A DNA stretch of 36,999 bases from Acaryochloris sp. CRU_2_0 (GCA_012034865.1 JAAUOM010000033.1:1-36999); one strand, 5' to 3'; positions 16,873 through 26,223 are shown, numbered from the stretch's first letter. The notes: generated from the sequence alone by a model not told the origin. A program made the numbers and translations.

Positions 16873-17985
16873 ATGCAAATTGATTTCCATAACGGAATCA
16901 CCTATATTGTGGCGCGATTAGCGGGATTTGATCATCCTCAAGCGGAGGCGATCGCCCATTGCGCTCAATATGTCGATGATGCCACGAATTCTGGTTTAAT
17001 TCGCTTTAAGAATGGTATGGTTTTTAACCATATTAGTTCTGCCCATAAATTACTGGATTATCGCAATTTCCGGGCACTTGCCAATTATCGGGTCTGGATT
17101 CCGTTTCATTTTTTGCCAGGGAATGAGGGCTTACGCGCCTCTCAAAAGCCAGCAGGCTCTTTTATTCATAAATTAATCTGTCGCCCCAACAGCTATATTG
17201 CCCAAGATATGCTCAGGGAATGTCTACGGTTGCGGCAAACGCCCCACGGCTTGTATCGGCTGGGGATTGCCATGCATGTGTATGCTGACACTTGGGCTCA
17301 CCAAGGATTTGCTGGGGTCAACCATCCCGTCAATGAAGCCACTCAACTGGTGGATTGGCGCGGCAACCCTGATCGCAAATTCACCCAAAAAGTGCAGGCT
17401 TACTTTAAGCATCGAACCGGTCATGTCTTGAGCGGTGTCTTTCCCCTTGGTCATGGAGCCGTTCTCGGACATCCCGATAAACCCTTCTTGCGATGGGGCT
17501 ATACGAATGGCCTCAAAGAGAAAATCAGCAGAGACAACCCTCAAGACTATCTAGAAGCAGCAGAGCATATGTGTCAGTGGTTGCAGCGCTATCAGCTTGG
17601 GGATCCCGACGCCCAGGTTTCAGGCTTGCCCCTAGGGGATAAAGCCATCATTGCCGAACATCTGCAATCCATCCACCATGACGATGATGATCTGCGCTAT
17701 CGGCGCTGGTTAACCCTAATTGCCCAAGGACGGTTTAGTTTTGGCAAAGCTCAAGTGTCTTACATCCACAAGGGTAAAGGATCTTGGAAACACCAAGCCC
17801 TGCGCACAGAAGCCTATCTGGATACCGGAACTGAGGTCTTCCCTTACCATCCTAATTTTCAATGCAGCCATTGGAAGTTCTTCCATGAGGCGTTGATTGC
17901 TCATCGTACCTTTATCGTCGATACCCTGCTCCCCCACTACGACATTCATGTTGGCGTTGCCAAGCCTGCTCCCTTACGTCGCTGA
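16873..17985 (+). CDS. DUF6765 family protein, putative metal-dependent hydrolase-like fold
   Basis: 370 residues, starting MQIDFHNGITYIVARLAGFDHPQAEAIAHC; the opening and the AQYVDDATNSG motif match what I recall of DUF6765. Conserved His and Asp residues (QIDFHNG, YVDDA, FNHISSAH, HVYADTWAHQGFAG) look like a metal site similar in style to zinc-dependent phospholipase C, but no activity is established. There is no signal peptide or membrane segment. It overlaps the convergent IMPase-family gene by 12 bp at the 3' end, so both transcripts run into each other. The assigned start follows an ATG with a weak GGGGGAGATGG site. Confidence 0.75.
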   Translation: MQIDFHNGITYIVARLAGFDHPQAEAIAHCAQYVDDATNSGLIRFKNGMVFNHISSAHKLLDYRNFRALANYRVWIPFHFLPGNEGLRASQKPAGSFIHKLICRPNSYIAQDMLRECLRLRQTPHGLYRLGIAMHVYADTWAHQGFAGVNHPVNEATQLVDWRGNPDRKFTQKVQAYFKHRTGHVLSGVFPLGHGAVLGHPDKPFLRWGYTNGLKEKISRDNPQDYLEAAEHMCQWLQRYQLGDPDAQVSGLPLGDKAIIAEHLQSIHHDDDDLRYRRWLTLIAQGRFSFGKAQVSYIHKGKGSWKHQALRTEAYLDTGTEVFPYHPNFQCSHWKFFHEALIAHRTFIVDTLLPHYDIHVGVAKPAPLRR

Positions 17986-18848
17986 GACCAGTTTGGTCTG
18001 GGCAACCGCCTGCAACAGATCTTGGTGAACCGCCTTAGAAGTGGCCACAATGAAACCGGGCCGTTTATAGGTGCGATCGCACGCCAGAGGCGGTAAAGGA
18101 TCGCCCGTCAACGAGGTCACCAGACACCCCGCTTCCTGGGCTAAGAAGGCGAGGGCTGCACCATCAATAAATTTACCCGACTCTAGGATCGCCCCGGATA
18201 ACTCCCCACTGAGGATGGCATTGAGATTAGGGGCAAGGACATCGACGGCATAGGCCGTTTTTAAGTCCACCACCTTGTAGGCTGGCCCCACTTCTGGCAG
18301 GGAATCGGACAGTCCCCACCCCAGATAAATTAAGGGTTGGGGGTTCTCGATCTGGAGGCGCTGGCATTGATCCAACTCAGTGGCTAAGGTGCCCCAATAG
18401 GTTCCCGCACCGCGTAGGGCATAGTAGTAGCGATCTTGAGCGGGTGAAATCGCCAGGACTGCTTCGTAGTCATCGGCGTTGAGGACACCGACAATAATCT
18501 GATAATTCGGATGGCCATCCAGATAAAACCGAGTGCCATCAATGGGATCGAGGGTGACTAAATAATCGCCCTCCGGCCCCAAATCAATAGCCCGGAAGTA
18601 TTTGGTATTGGCTGTTTTTTCATATTCCTCACCGTAAAATCGAATATGGGGAAAGGCTCCTAATAAGACCACTTCTACCAGGGTTTGAATCGACAGATCG
18701 GCATCGGATAAGGCTGCGCCAAAGTGATTCTGTTGGTTGGTTTTTCGGGACGGGCTGCGATCGCACTCTGGATATGGCGGGCATAGGCAGCGGCCAGTTG
18801 CAAAGGCGGGAATAAAGTCTCTAAAATCTGCCGAGGGGTAGGGGACAT
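17974..18848 (-). CDS. Inositol monophosphatase / CysQ family phosphatase, frameshifted near its 5' end
   Basis: The IMPase fold is seen in FYGEEYE (metal Glu), TLDPIDGTRFYLDG (metal Asp pair and loop), and IDGAALAFLAQEAG near the C-terminus, where a metal Asp is present. Substrate could be inositol phosphate, fructose-1,6-bisphosphate or 3'-phosphoadenosine phosphate; I cannot choose. The N-terminal 38 codons (MSPTPRQILETLFPPLQLAA, then ARHIQSAIAARPEKPTN) are in one frame from ATG 18848. The rest (NQQNHFGAALSDADLSIQTL) is in the -1 frame, and the break coincides with an A5 run at 18741-18745 (T5 on the plus strand). One added base restores about 291 residues. The ABC transporter gene starts 89 bp away, divergently. 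Confidence 0.82.
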
Positions 18849-18937
18849 AATCGTTGCCAAAAATGAATAGGGTAAACAAACCCTTATTACCTTAACTAGG
18901 TTAACGTCAGGTATGGAACGGCTTATTTTAAAGACCA

Positions 18938-20710
18938 ATGGAACGATTTAACTTAAAAGTATTGCAGCGGTTTTGGACGATTGCCATCAGCTACTGGAAC
19001 AGCGAGGAAAAGTGGCAGGCCAGAGGTTTGCTCTTGCTGGTGATGGTGTTGTCTTTGGGCTATACCGGCTTGAGTGTGGTCCTCAATAACCGTCGAGGCG
19101 TCATGATTTCGGCGCTGTCGGCTCAGGATGAGGCGCGGTTTTGGCAAACGATTTTGATCTTTTTGGGAGTGCTGGTGGCTTATGCACCTATTTTTGCCGG
19201 CTATACCTATTTGCGCGATCGCTTAGGTTTGCAATGGCGGCGCTGGCTAACCCATCGCTATGTGGATCAATATTTTGATCATCGTGCCTATTACACCCTC
19301 AACAATCTGCACGGGGAGATTGATAACCCCGATCAGCGCATCGCCGAAGATGTCAAAAGTTTTACCCAAGAATCCCTGACGTTTTTACTGATTATGGTGG
19401 ATTCTCTGTTGGGGATTATTGCTTTTAGTAGCGTCCTCTGGCGAATTTCCACTCCTTTGGTACTTTTTCTAGTCTTCTATGCCGTTCTTGGCACCTTGGT
19501 TACCGTAGGCATCTTTGGCAAAGCCTTGGTGCGCCTCAATTTTGAACAACTGAAAAAGGAAGCCAACTTGCGGTTTGGCTTGGTGCGGATTCGTGAGAAT
19601 GCCGAATCCATTGCTTTCTATCGAGGCGAACAACAGGAAGCCGATCAAGTCAAACATCGGTTTAGAGAAGTGTTTGAGAATTTCAAACATCTGATTATTT
19701 GGCAGTTGAATTTGAATATGTTTGCCAATGCCTATGAATTTTTACCGTTTATTTTGCCAGCCATTGTCGTCGCCCCTGGTATCTTTGCTGGAGAGCTAGA
19801 AGTGGGTAAAGTCTCGGAAGCTCAAGGTGCGTTTATTCGGATTTTCTTCTCGTTAAATTTGGTCGTGGCTCGTTTTCAGGAATTGACCACGTTTGGCGCG
19901 GGAATTGACCGTCTCTATACCTTTTCTGAATGCCTGGAACTGCCCAGTCAGACTACTGAAGTCACAGATCAACCTACGGAAGCTCAAGAAGCAACCTCTT
20001 CAGAACCCTCTGCTGAACAGGAATCAGAACTTCCCCCACAACCCACTTTCACCATGGTGGAAGGAGAGGGTTTATCTATAGCTCATCTAACCCTGATGAC
20101 ACCCAACTACCAGCGTACCCTGATTACCGATCTATCTGTAACGCTGGCAGAGGGAGAAGGACTGTTGGTGAAAGGGCCGAGTGGCTGTGGCAAGAGTTCA
20201 CTGTTAAGGGCGATCGCAGGCTTATGGAACGCGGGCACGGGCACGATTCATCGCCCTCACCCTGAGCAAATCCTGTTTCTGCCCCAACGGCCTTATATGA
20301 TTTTAGGCAGCTTACGGGCGCAAATGATTTATCCCCAGATGGAGATTGACGTCAGCGATGTAATTCTCAAAGAGATTCTGCACCGGGTTAATCTGCCCGA
20401 TTTAGATGAGCGCTTTGCCGGGTTTGAAGCGGTAGAAGACTGGGCCGCCGTCTTGTCCCTAGGGGAGCAACAACGCCTTACCTTTGCCCGCCTGTTGCTG
20501 AATAAACCCCAATATGCCATCCTCGACGAAGCCACCAGTGCCCTGGATCTCAATAATGAAGCGGCTCTTTATGAACAGTTGCAAACCCTAAACACGACAT
20601 TCTTGAGTGTGGGTCATCGTTCCACGTTGGCGACCTATCACTCACGTGTCTTACAGCTCTCAGTCGATACCCACTGGCAATTGCAAGCTTCTGAATTAGT
20701 GGCGTTTTGA
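18938..20710 (+). CDS. ABC transporter with fused permease and ATPase, SbmA/YddA (ABCD-like) type
   Basis: 590 residues. The N-terminal half (about 25-330) is an ABC_membrane_2 domain with several membrane segments and the characteristic WRRWLTHRYVDQYFDHRAYY and NPDQRIAEDVKSF (EAA-like) motifs, shared with bacterial SbmA/YddA and the peroxisomal ABCD family. A charged Gln/Glu/Pro-rich linker (about 337-370) precedes the ATPase: Walker A GPSGCGKSS (413-421), signature LSLGEQQRL (about 505), Walker B YAILDEATSALD (about 526) and the switch His in SVGHRSTL. It would work as a homodimer in the plasma membrane. The substrate is unknown; peptides, acyl-CoA-like molecules and cobalamin are transported by relatives. 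Confidence 0.92.
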   Translation: MERFNLKVLQRFWTIAISYWNSEEKWQARGLLLLVMVLSLGYTGLSVVLNNRRGVMISALSAQDEARFWQTILIFLGVLVAYAPIFAGYTYLRDRLGLQWRRWLTHRYVDQYFDHRAYYTLNNLHGEIDNPDQRIAEDVKSFTQESLTFLLIMVDSLLGIIAFSSVLWRISTPLVLFLVFYAVLGTLVTVGIFGKALVRLNFEQLKKEANLRFGLVRIRENAESIAFYRGEQQEADQVKHRFREVFENFKHLIIWQLNLNMFANAYEFLPFILPAIVVAPGIFAGELEVGKVSEAQGAFIRIFFSLNLVVARFQELTTFGAGIDRLYTFSECLELPSQTTEVTDQPTEAQEATSSEPSAEQESELPPQPTFTMVEGEGLSIAHLTLMTPNYQRTLITDLSVTLAEGEGLLVKGPSGCGKSSLLRAIAGLWNAGTGTIHRPHPEQILFLPQRPYMILGSLRAQMIYPQMEIDVSDVILKEILHRVNLPDLDERFAGFEAVEDWAAVLSLGEQQRLTFARLLLNKPQYAILDEATSALDLNNEAALYEQLQTLNTTFLSVGHRSTLATYHSRVLQLSVDTHWQLQASELVAF

Positions 20711-20823
20711 TTAAGCGGTAAGAATAACTCCGGTGAGTATCTCTGCAAAATTGGAGAAGATGGTAGAGCGATGCTAGACGCTCATGGACATTTAGCATGA
20801 CCTGAGCGAAATTGCGGATGTAT

Positions 20824-21096
20824 GATCCGACTGACCCCTCGAAGACTGCTCCCTTCTGCATGGGATTGTAAGACAATCCTTACTGTTTCAGGGCTAACCC
20901 TGCATCGATAGTAAATCGTATCAAAGGTATCGGTGAATGTTTGATGACAGTGACTACACAAGTAACGTTGACTGCCTTTACTCGTTTTTCCATGTTTATG
21001 GGCTTTTTTATGCCCACACAGAGGACATTCCATTCTCTAAGCGTTTAATTCGACTGTCTTTAGTTTGACATTCCCACGTTTTAATGGTGCACAACC
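20824..21096 (-). mobile_element. IS1-family remnant (left end and truncated insA), second copy
   Basis: Read on the minus strand, GGTTGTGCACCATTA begins at 21096, two bases from the stop of the APH-like gene, and resembles the left end of the remnant at 12679. From ATG 21033 the frame encodes MECPLCGHKKAHKHGK, SQRYLCSHCHQTFTD, YYRCRVSPETV and EGSSLRGVSRI: the InsA zinc finger plus helix-turn-helix of IS1 elements. Homology ends at about residue 70; the open frame runs on to 20782 with unrelated sequence. InsB is missing. Like the first copy, it lies between the 3' ends of convergent genes. The remaining bases between 20711 and 20823 show nothing recognisable. Confidence 0.75.
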
Positions 21097-21098
21097 GT

Positions 21099-22331
21099 TT
21101 ATTCAAGATCTAACTGGTCGAGGGCTGCATCCAAAATACTTTGGTGTTGTGTAGTACTGGAACTCCCCATTTCTATCGCCAGGGACAATCCTAACAGCGT
21201 AATTTCAGGTGGAAATCGCTGGATATCACAGAGATTCATCGTCAAAAAGGGGCAACAAAACAAGGCCGACTTCAATTCCTGTCGCCAAGTGGCAGGTAAT
21301 TGCTGTTTAGCTTTGAGGTGCGTAATCAAGGGTTGGAGAACGTGCTCCAGTTTGGATTGCAGGAAGCCTAAACGAATTGCTGAGGGTTGAAAATCATGAT
21401 CCACCTGGATGCGATCCGTTGACACCTGCATCTGAATGGAGAGAGTTTGGGCAATTTCTTGGGGAAAATATAGCCAGATGGCAAACACATTGTGAAAAAT
21501 CGGCTTCGTCAGATCCAGAAAGGGGGAGTGGCGACCTGCAAAGGCTGGATCAAAGTAGATGAGCGTGTTTGTGCCTTCATCCACAAACACATTGCCATTA
21601 TGGGCATCGCCATGTCCGACCACGGAGGGTGTGTCTTGACGGGCTGGATTTAACTGATAGCTGGCTGTTTGCATCAAATCTGCCAGGGTATCTTGATAGA
21701 GAATGCCATTAATTTCCCAGGTCAGTGAGGCCAACTGCTCAAAGCTCAGGGTTTGCCCCGGCAGATGCACGGTTTGGCCAGCATAGAATTCGTGATAGCG
21801 TCCCCCGATCAGGCGGTGAATAAATAATTGATGAATTGGGGCTTGGGCATGGTCTTGGGCCGCTAAGGGCTTGAGGGTTTGTTGATAGATCTGCCAGAGG
21901 GCTTGGTCTGCTTGGGTTTGTAGAGCCAGAATCTGCTCAGTACCGCCGCGTTGTCCGAGTTCAAGCTGGCGAGTCACCTCAAACAGTGAGGGGAACTCAA
22001 AAAACTCATAGACAAGCAGTTGCTTACCCCATTCCGTTGAACTAAAAATGGGCTGAATAATCGGATAGCCCGCTTCCGCCATGATCGTGGAGTTGTAATA
22101 CTCATGAATCAGGCTTTGGGGTTCCACATGGGTTTTGAAAAACAGCTTGTCCCCTTCCACGGTATACAAAAAACCATTAATCGAATTGAGGGAGACCGCC
22201 GATGGCCGCACCTCTACTTGTTTGACGTTAAACGGGAAATGGGCATTGACAAAGTCCTGGAGCAGGGCATTGGCTGCGGTTGGATCAGAAAACTGCAAAG
22301 TCTGAATCTGATACAGAAGTTGATCGGACAC
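21099..22331 (-). CDS. Aminoglycoside phosphotransferase / choline kinase-like protein
   Basis: 410 residues with the APH kinase fold: FFKTHVEPQSLIHEYYNSTIM (Lys and Glu of the N-lobe), VYEFFEFPSLFEV hinge, and the Brenner-type catalytic loop VGHGDAHNGNVFV with metal-binding YFDPAFAGRHSPFLDL. Known relatives phosphorylate small hydroxyl compounds, so antibiotic resistance need not be its job. It starts at GTG 22331, 17 bp after the HisD-like gene, and is almost certainly co-transcribed with it, suggesting that the kinase acts on a product or substrate of that dehydrogenase. The IS1 remnant begins two bases past its stop. Confidence 0.85.
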   Translation of the reverse strand: MSDQLLYQIQTLQFSDPTAANALLQDFVNAHFPFNVKQVEVRPSAVSLNSINGFLYTVEGDKLFFKTHVEPQSLIHEYYNSTIMAEAGYPIIQPIFSSTEWGKQLLVYEFFEFPSLFEVTRQLELGQRGGTEQILALQTQADQALWQIYQQTLKPLAAQDHAQAPIHQLFIHRLIGGRYHEFYAGQTVHLPGQTLSFEQLASLTWEINGILYQDTLADLMQTASYQLNPARQDTPSVVGHGDAHNGNVFVDEGTNTLIYFDPAFAGRHSPFLDLTKPIFHNVFAIWLYFPQEIAQTLSIQMQVSTDRIQVDHDFQPSAIRLGFLQSKLEHVLQPLITHLKAKQQLPATWRQELKSALFCCPFLTMNLCDIQRFPPEITLLGLSLAIEMGSSSTTQHQSILDAALDQLDLE

Positions 22332-22348
22332 GGCGGTGCTCTGGCCTT

Positions 22349-23656
22349 TTAGGGTAATAGATGTTGGCGCTCACGAATGGCCATCGCGTGGGCAGGGAAG
22401 TCTTCATGCTCTGCCAAGGTTTGCGCCGTAGGGCCTAAGCGGGCAAAGCCTTCTTGGGTGAGATAGCCAATGCCAGTCCGTTTGAGAAAGTCATAGACAG
22501 AGACGGCTGAGTAGGAGCGGGCGAATCCCCCCGTCGGCAGAATGGCATTGACGCCAATACAGTAGTTGGCGGTGGGGATGGGGGTGTAAGGGCCTAGTAA
22601 AATCTCACCTGCATTTTTAATCTTGCCCAGGATACTTAAAGGATCTTGGACTAAGACTTCTAAATGTTCTGGGGCATAGTCGTTGAGGAAGGCAATAGAT
22701 TCTTCTAGGCTGGATGTGAGAATAATGCCCCCATAGGAAGATAGACCTTTTTGACAAAATTCTCGTCGCCAATCGGGCAATTGCTGCATGTAGTTATCGG
22801 CATGCTGAGAGGCGGCTTTGGCCAGGGCTTCGCTGTGGGTGAGCAGCAATCCTGCGGAGTCGGGACCATGTTCTGCTTCAACTAATAAATCTAAAGCCGC
22901 AATCCGGGGATCCGTGGTTTCATCAGTGAGAATAATCGATTCACTAGGACCAGCGGGTAAGCCGACATCGACGGTGCCGTAGAGAAGCCGCTTGGCTGCG
23001 GAGCCATAGACATTACAAGGCCCGGTAATTTTATCGACCTTGGGGAGAGTCTCTGTGCCGATCGCCATACTTGCGATCGCTTGAATGCCCCCCAGTTTAT
23101 AAATCTCCTTCACCCCTGCCAACTCCGCCGCCACCAGCGAAGCAGGCTCCACAGTACCTGCTTTGTCCGGGGGGGTACAAACGATGATTTTCTTGACACC
23201 CGCCACCATCGCCGGCACACTCAGCATCAGCATGACCGAAGGGAAAGACCCTTTGCCGCGAGGCACATACAGACCCGCACTGGCAATGGGGGTGATTTTT
23301 TCTCCGGCAAAGACACCGCCGTCAATTTCAGCAAGCTGAAACTCTTCCGGCATTTGTCGTTCGTGAACTTCTTTAATGTTGCGATAGGCGTGCTCAATCG
23401 CTGTTTTAATCTCAGGTTCAATTTGCGATCGCGCCACCGCAAATTCGGCTTCGCTCACTTTGAGGTTTTCCAGGGTAGCGTCAGGAAAATCAAATTTGCG
23501 CACATACTTGAGCACCCCTTGATCCCCCTGACTGCGAATCTCATGAATCACTTCTTGGGCAACAGTCAGTGCCTGCTCAATATCTAACTCGGCCCGTCGT
23601 TTAAGGGATGCGAGTTCCGCAGATGTCATCTCTGACAACCGGAGAATTCTGACCAC
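22349..23656 (-). CDS. Histidinol dehydrogenase-family protein with altered metal ligands
   Basis: 435 residues, full length for HisD, with GLPAGPSESIILTDE, EAEHGPDSAGLLL, NDYAPEHLEVL and LPTGGFARSYSAVS. HisD oxidises histidinol to histidine with two NAD+. Against the E. coli enzyme as I remember it, His263, Glu330/His331 and His423 are kept, but zinc ligand Gln259 is Glu260, zinc ligand Asp360 is Asn364 and the substrate His367 is Ala371. This suggests a HisD-like dehydrogenase for another alcohol, or an inactive or metal-shifted form, and not the pathway enzyme. GTG at 23656 has a strong GAAGGAGA site. It is followed at 17 bp by the APH-like kinase and preceded by an SDR gene on the same strand. 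No other his gene is near. Confidence 0.85.
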   Translation of the reverse strand: MVRILRLSEMTSAELASLKRRAELDIEQALTVAQEVIHEIRSQGDQGVLKYVRKFDFPDATLENLKVSEAEFAVARSQIEPEIKTAIEHAYRNIKEVHERQMPEEFQLAEIDGGVFAGEKITPIASAGLYVPRGKGSFPSVMLMLSVPAMVAGVKKIIVCTPPDKAGTVEPASLVAAELAGVKEIYKLGGIQAIASMAIGTETLPKVDKITGPCNVYGSAAKRLLYGTVDVGLPAGPSESIILTDETTDPRIAALDLLVEAEHGPDSAGLLLTHSEALAKAASQHADNYMQQLPDWRREFCQKGLSSYGGIILTSSLEESIAFLNDYAPEHLEVLVQDPLSILGKIKNAGEILLGPYTPIPTANYCIGVNAILPTGGFARSYSAVSVYDFLKRTGIGYLTQEGFARLGPTAQTLAEHEDFPAHAMAIRERQHLLP

Positions 23657-23795
23657 TTGTTGTCTCCTTCAAGTCAATAACCGACGACCCATGACTGTCA
23701 TCGAGGGGGGTATAAGCATTACTAGCTTAGCTCAGAAGCAGATTTAACAAAATTGGTTTTATTAGACTTCGTTGCATGACTCGTCATCCGCAGCA

Positions 23796-24620
23796 CTATT
23801 TCAGTACAGTGGCAATCACCGACTCCCAGGCCCAATCTGGTAACAACCAGTGCAGGAAAATCAAGACTTTGGCATCTAGGGGTGTCGCATATCGTCGGCG
23901 GGGATTGCGGCTATTGACTGCCTTGGAGACGGCCTTTGCCACCACCTTTGGGCTGGATGCCGTTGGATAATGCTCCAAAATCTTGGCCATCGGCTCTACC
24001 ATCTTCTGGTAAGCAGAATCTACCGAGGTCTTTTTAAGGGTCTGGGCGGCAATTCCAGACCATTCGCTCTGGATTGCACCAGGTTGAACCACAACCACCT
24101 TAATGCCGAAGGGTCGCGTTTCTACCCGTAACGCATCGGATAACACTTCAACGGCATGTTTGGTCGCGTGATACCATCCGCCCATGGGCATCCAAATCCG
24201 GCCTCCCATAGAGCTGATATTGACGATGGTGCCGGACTTCGCCGCTCGCATGGCTGGCAATACCAGTTGGGTGAGATGAGCCAATCCAAAGACATTCACC
24301 TCAAATTGGTGTTTGGCTTCGGCAATGGACACATCTTCAAGGGCACCGTAAGATCCATACCCGGCATTATTGACCAGGGCATCAATATGGCCTTCGGTGT
24401 TGAGTATCTCTTCAACGGCTGTTTCCATACTGCGATCGCTAGTGACATCTAGAGAGAGAACTTTTGCTCCCTCAGCTTGGATATCAGCCATTTTTTCCGC
24501 CCGCCGAGCTGCACCGTAAACGATCCAACCGTCTTGCAAAAGTTGCCGAACAATCGCCTTGCCAATACCTGCGGAAGCACCTGTGACCAATGCTACTTTT
24601 CTCTGGGGGGAACGAATCAT
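23796..24620 (-). CDS. Classical short-chain dehydrogenase/reductase
   Basis: 274 residues with cofactor-binding TGASAGIGKAI (residues 14-24), NNAGYGSYG (about 89), catalytic Ser in NISSMGG and Y-x-x-x-K in WYHATKHAVE. ARR near the end of the second strand (YGAARRAEK) favours NADP(H). The C-terminus (LIFLHWLLPDWAWESVIATVL) is hydrophobic and may form a substrate channel or membrane-facing helix, as in retinol- or lipid-active SDRs. Substrate unknown. The start ATG 24620 has a GGGAGAA site. It lies 139 bp upstream of the HisD-like gene on the same strand and could belong to the same pathway, although the gap leaves room for a separate promoter. Confidence 0.9.
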   Translation of the reverse strand: MIRSPQRKVALVTGASAGIGKAIVRQLLQDGWIVYGAARRAEKMADIQAEGAKVLSLDVTSDRSMETAVEEILNTEGHIDALVNNAGYGSYGALEDVSIAEAKHQFEVNVFGLAHLTQLVLPAMRAAKSGTIVNISSMGGRIWMPMGGWYHATKHAVEVLSDALRVETRPFGIKVVVVQPGAIQSEWSGIAAQTLKKTSVDSAYQKMVEPMAKILEHYPTASSPKVVAKAVSKAVNSRNPRRRYATPLDAKVLIFLHWLLPDWAWESVIATVLK

Positions 24621-24854
24621 TGTGACTTCTCCCTTGGGCTACTTCTCTAGCCTAAACGGCCTTCTTGGTAAAGACAATAACTCTACGTGTTTGGCTGTGA
24701 ATTCTGTTGTCTGTAGCCTACCTTTCACTGAAAGACAACAAATCATTAAACGCAGATTAACAACCCTTGAACATACATTAAGCGTACACTAATGGTGCTG
24801 GGGAAGCGCCGAGAACTACATTTGCACGAGTTTGGTTAAAAACGAACACTATCC

Positions 24855-25796
24855 TTGATAATAACTAGAGAGTTCAAACAGTATCTGTGCAAAAAAGTCG
24901 AATCGTTGGCTGATCTGGGTTTAGTGGCAGTTGCCCTTGTGGCTCTCCTCGGATTTTCTTTTGGATCCCTGTTCGATAGTTTTGTGAGCAATCGCCCGTC
25001 TCCTACTCCAACCGCGCCTACTCCTGGCGCGACTCCCACACCTGTGGCTGTATCAGAGGCGGAAAAAAAGAACTTTAAAGACATCGAAAATGGCTACTTG
25101 CTGATTCTAGAAAAAGAACCAGACAATACTGAGGCGCTGGAAGGTTTGGTGGAGATGCGATCGCAAATGGTCAGAATTGGCTTAAAACAACCCCAGGATC
25201 TGATTGACCCTCTAGAGAAATTAGTTCGGCTTAATCCTAATCAGACAAGATACAATTTGATGCTGGCGCAAAACCTTCAACAAGTTGGCCGAGGAGAAGT
25301 GGCTGAGCAAACCTATCGCCAAATTTTGGCTACCCAACCGGGAAATATGGATGCTCTTCAAGAGTATGTCACCTTCTTGATCAAACAACAACGTCCTGTT
25401 GCAGCGACAGAACTCCTGCAAACAACGCTGCAAAATGCTCCTGAAGCTAACAATGTCCAACCCAACAGCATTAATGTTGCGGCGGTTAAACTCCTCTTGG
25501 GACAGGTCTATGTTTCCCAAAAACAATTTGATCAGGCTCTAAGCCTTTACGATGCACTAATTGTCTCTGATTCTAAGGATTTTCGCCCTGTCTTTGCCAA
25601 AGCTATCCTCCTTAAAGAACAAGGGAAAACCAAGGAAGCAGGGATTTTATTCAACTCCGCTATCAAGTTGGCTCCCGATCAATATAAAGATCGCATTCAA
25701 GCAGTCGCTGCTACCCCATCTACCTCGGCTCCAAGTGTCAATTCACCCTCTTCCCCCTCTCCCAGCAAAGCTTCCACTACGGCTCCATCACCATAA
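24855..25796 (+). CDS. Membrane-anchored TPR-repeat protein
   Basis: 313 residues from a TTG start, which is uncertain: no ATG or GTG occurs in frame before the membrane segment. One hydrophobic helix (about 20-42, LGLVAVALVALLGFSFGSLF) is followed by a Pro/Thr-rich stalk (about 49-65, PTPTAPTPGATPTP). Then come four or more TPR-like helical repeats (about 70-285), for example NLMLAQNLQQVGRGEVAEQTY and LLGQVYVSQKQFDQALSLYD. The tail is Ser/Pro-rich. The layout indicates a periplasm-facing scaffold protein. Such proteins are common in cyanobacteria and no specific role can be given. Confidence 0.8.
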   Translation: MIITREFKQYLCKKVESLADLGLVAVALVALLGFSFGSLFDSFVSNRPSPTPTAPTPGATPTPVAVSEAEKKNFKDIENGYLLILEKEPDNTEALEGLVEMRSQMVRIGLKQPQDLIDPLEKLVRLNPNQTRYNLMLAQNLQQVGRGEVAEQTYRQILATQPGNMDALQEYVTFLIKQQRPVAATELLQTTLQNAPEANNVQPNSINVAAVKLLLGQVYVSQKQFDQALSLYDALIVSDSKDFRPVFAKAILLKEQGKTKEAGILFNSAIKLAPDQYKDRIQAVAATPSTSAPSVNSPSSPSPSKASTTAPSP

Positions 25797-25916
25797 TAGG
25801 CATCCCTTTTTAATCAAGCTGGGTTGATGCTTATCTCTGTGTATACTAGTGCTGAAAAGGATGTAACCTCTACACCCAAATGCTTGCTTCGCTGCGTGAA
25901 GCAAGTTCGGTATCAG

Positions 25917-25960
25917 GAGGTGTTTGAAATCTATTCTAAGAGACTTTTCAAACGCTCTCT
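25917..25960. repeat. Imperfect inverted repeat with IS-end appearance
   Basis: GGAGGTGTTTGAAA faces TTTCAAACGCTCTC with 16 bases between the perfect eight-base cores (25922-25929 and 25946-25953). The outward arms GGAGGT and GCTCTC are only partly complementary. It could be two abutting IS termini, a small MITE or a hairpin terminator; no T run follows. Confidence 0.35.
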
Positions 25961-26223
25961 ATAATAAATGCTGTCAGCAAAGATGAGAGCGTATCGATAG
26001 AGAAAGGGTAAGGGATGACACAATATTTTTTGTTTGAAGCCTGCGCGAAGGGGTAGGTGTCAAAAACCATCAGAGCAGTTTTTTCGGGCTCAGTGCTTTC
26101 TAATTAAGGCTTTCAGCAATTAACTAGGCTCTATTGATCCGCGCAAAGCCCAGCACCCCAGTTACTGCTGGTTTTGATATATTTCTTTGCCATTAAAAAC
26201 AATTTTTACCCGATTGGAGGTGT

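Noticed and set aside
21099..22331. Aminoglycoside resistance gene
   Set aside because: Only the general APH fold is visible; genome position beside a HisD-like dehydrogenase and divergence from known resistance enzymes make a metabolic kinase more likely.
23081..23587. 168-codon plus-strand frame inside the HisD-like gene
   Set aside because: His/Arg/Phe-rich translation typical of an antisense shadow; the minus-strand frame is a full-length recognised family member.
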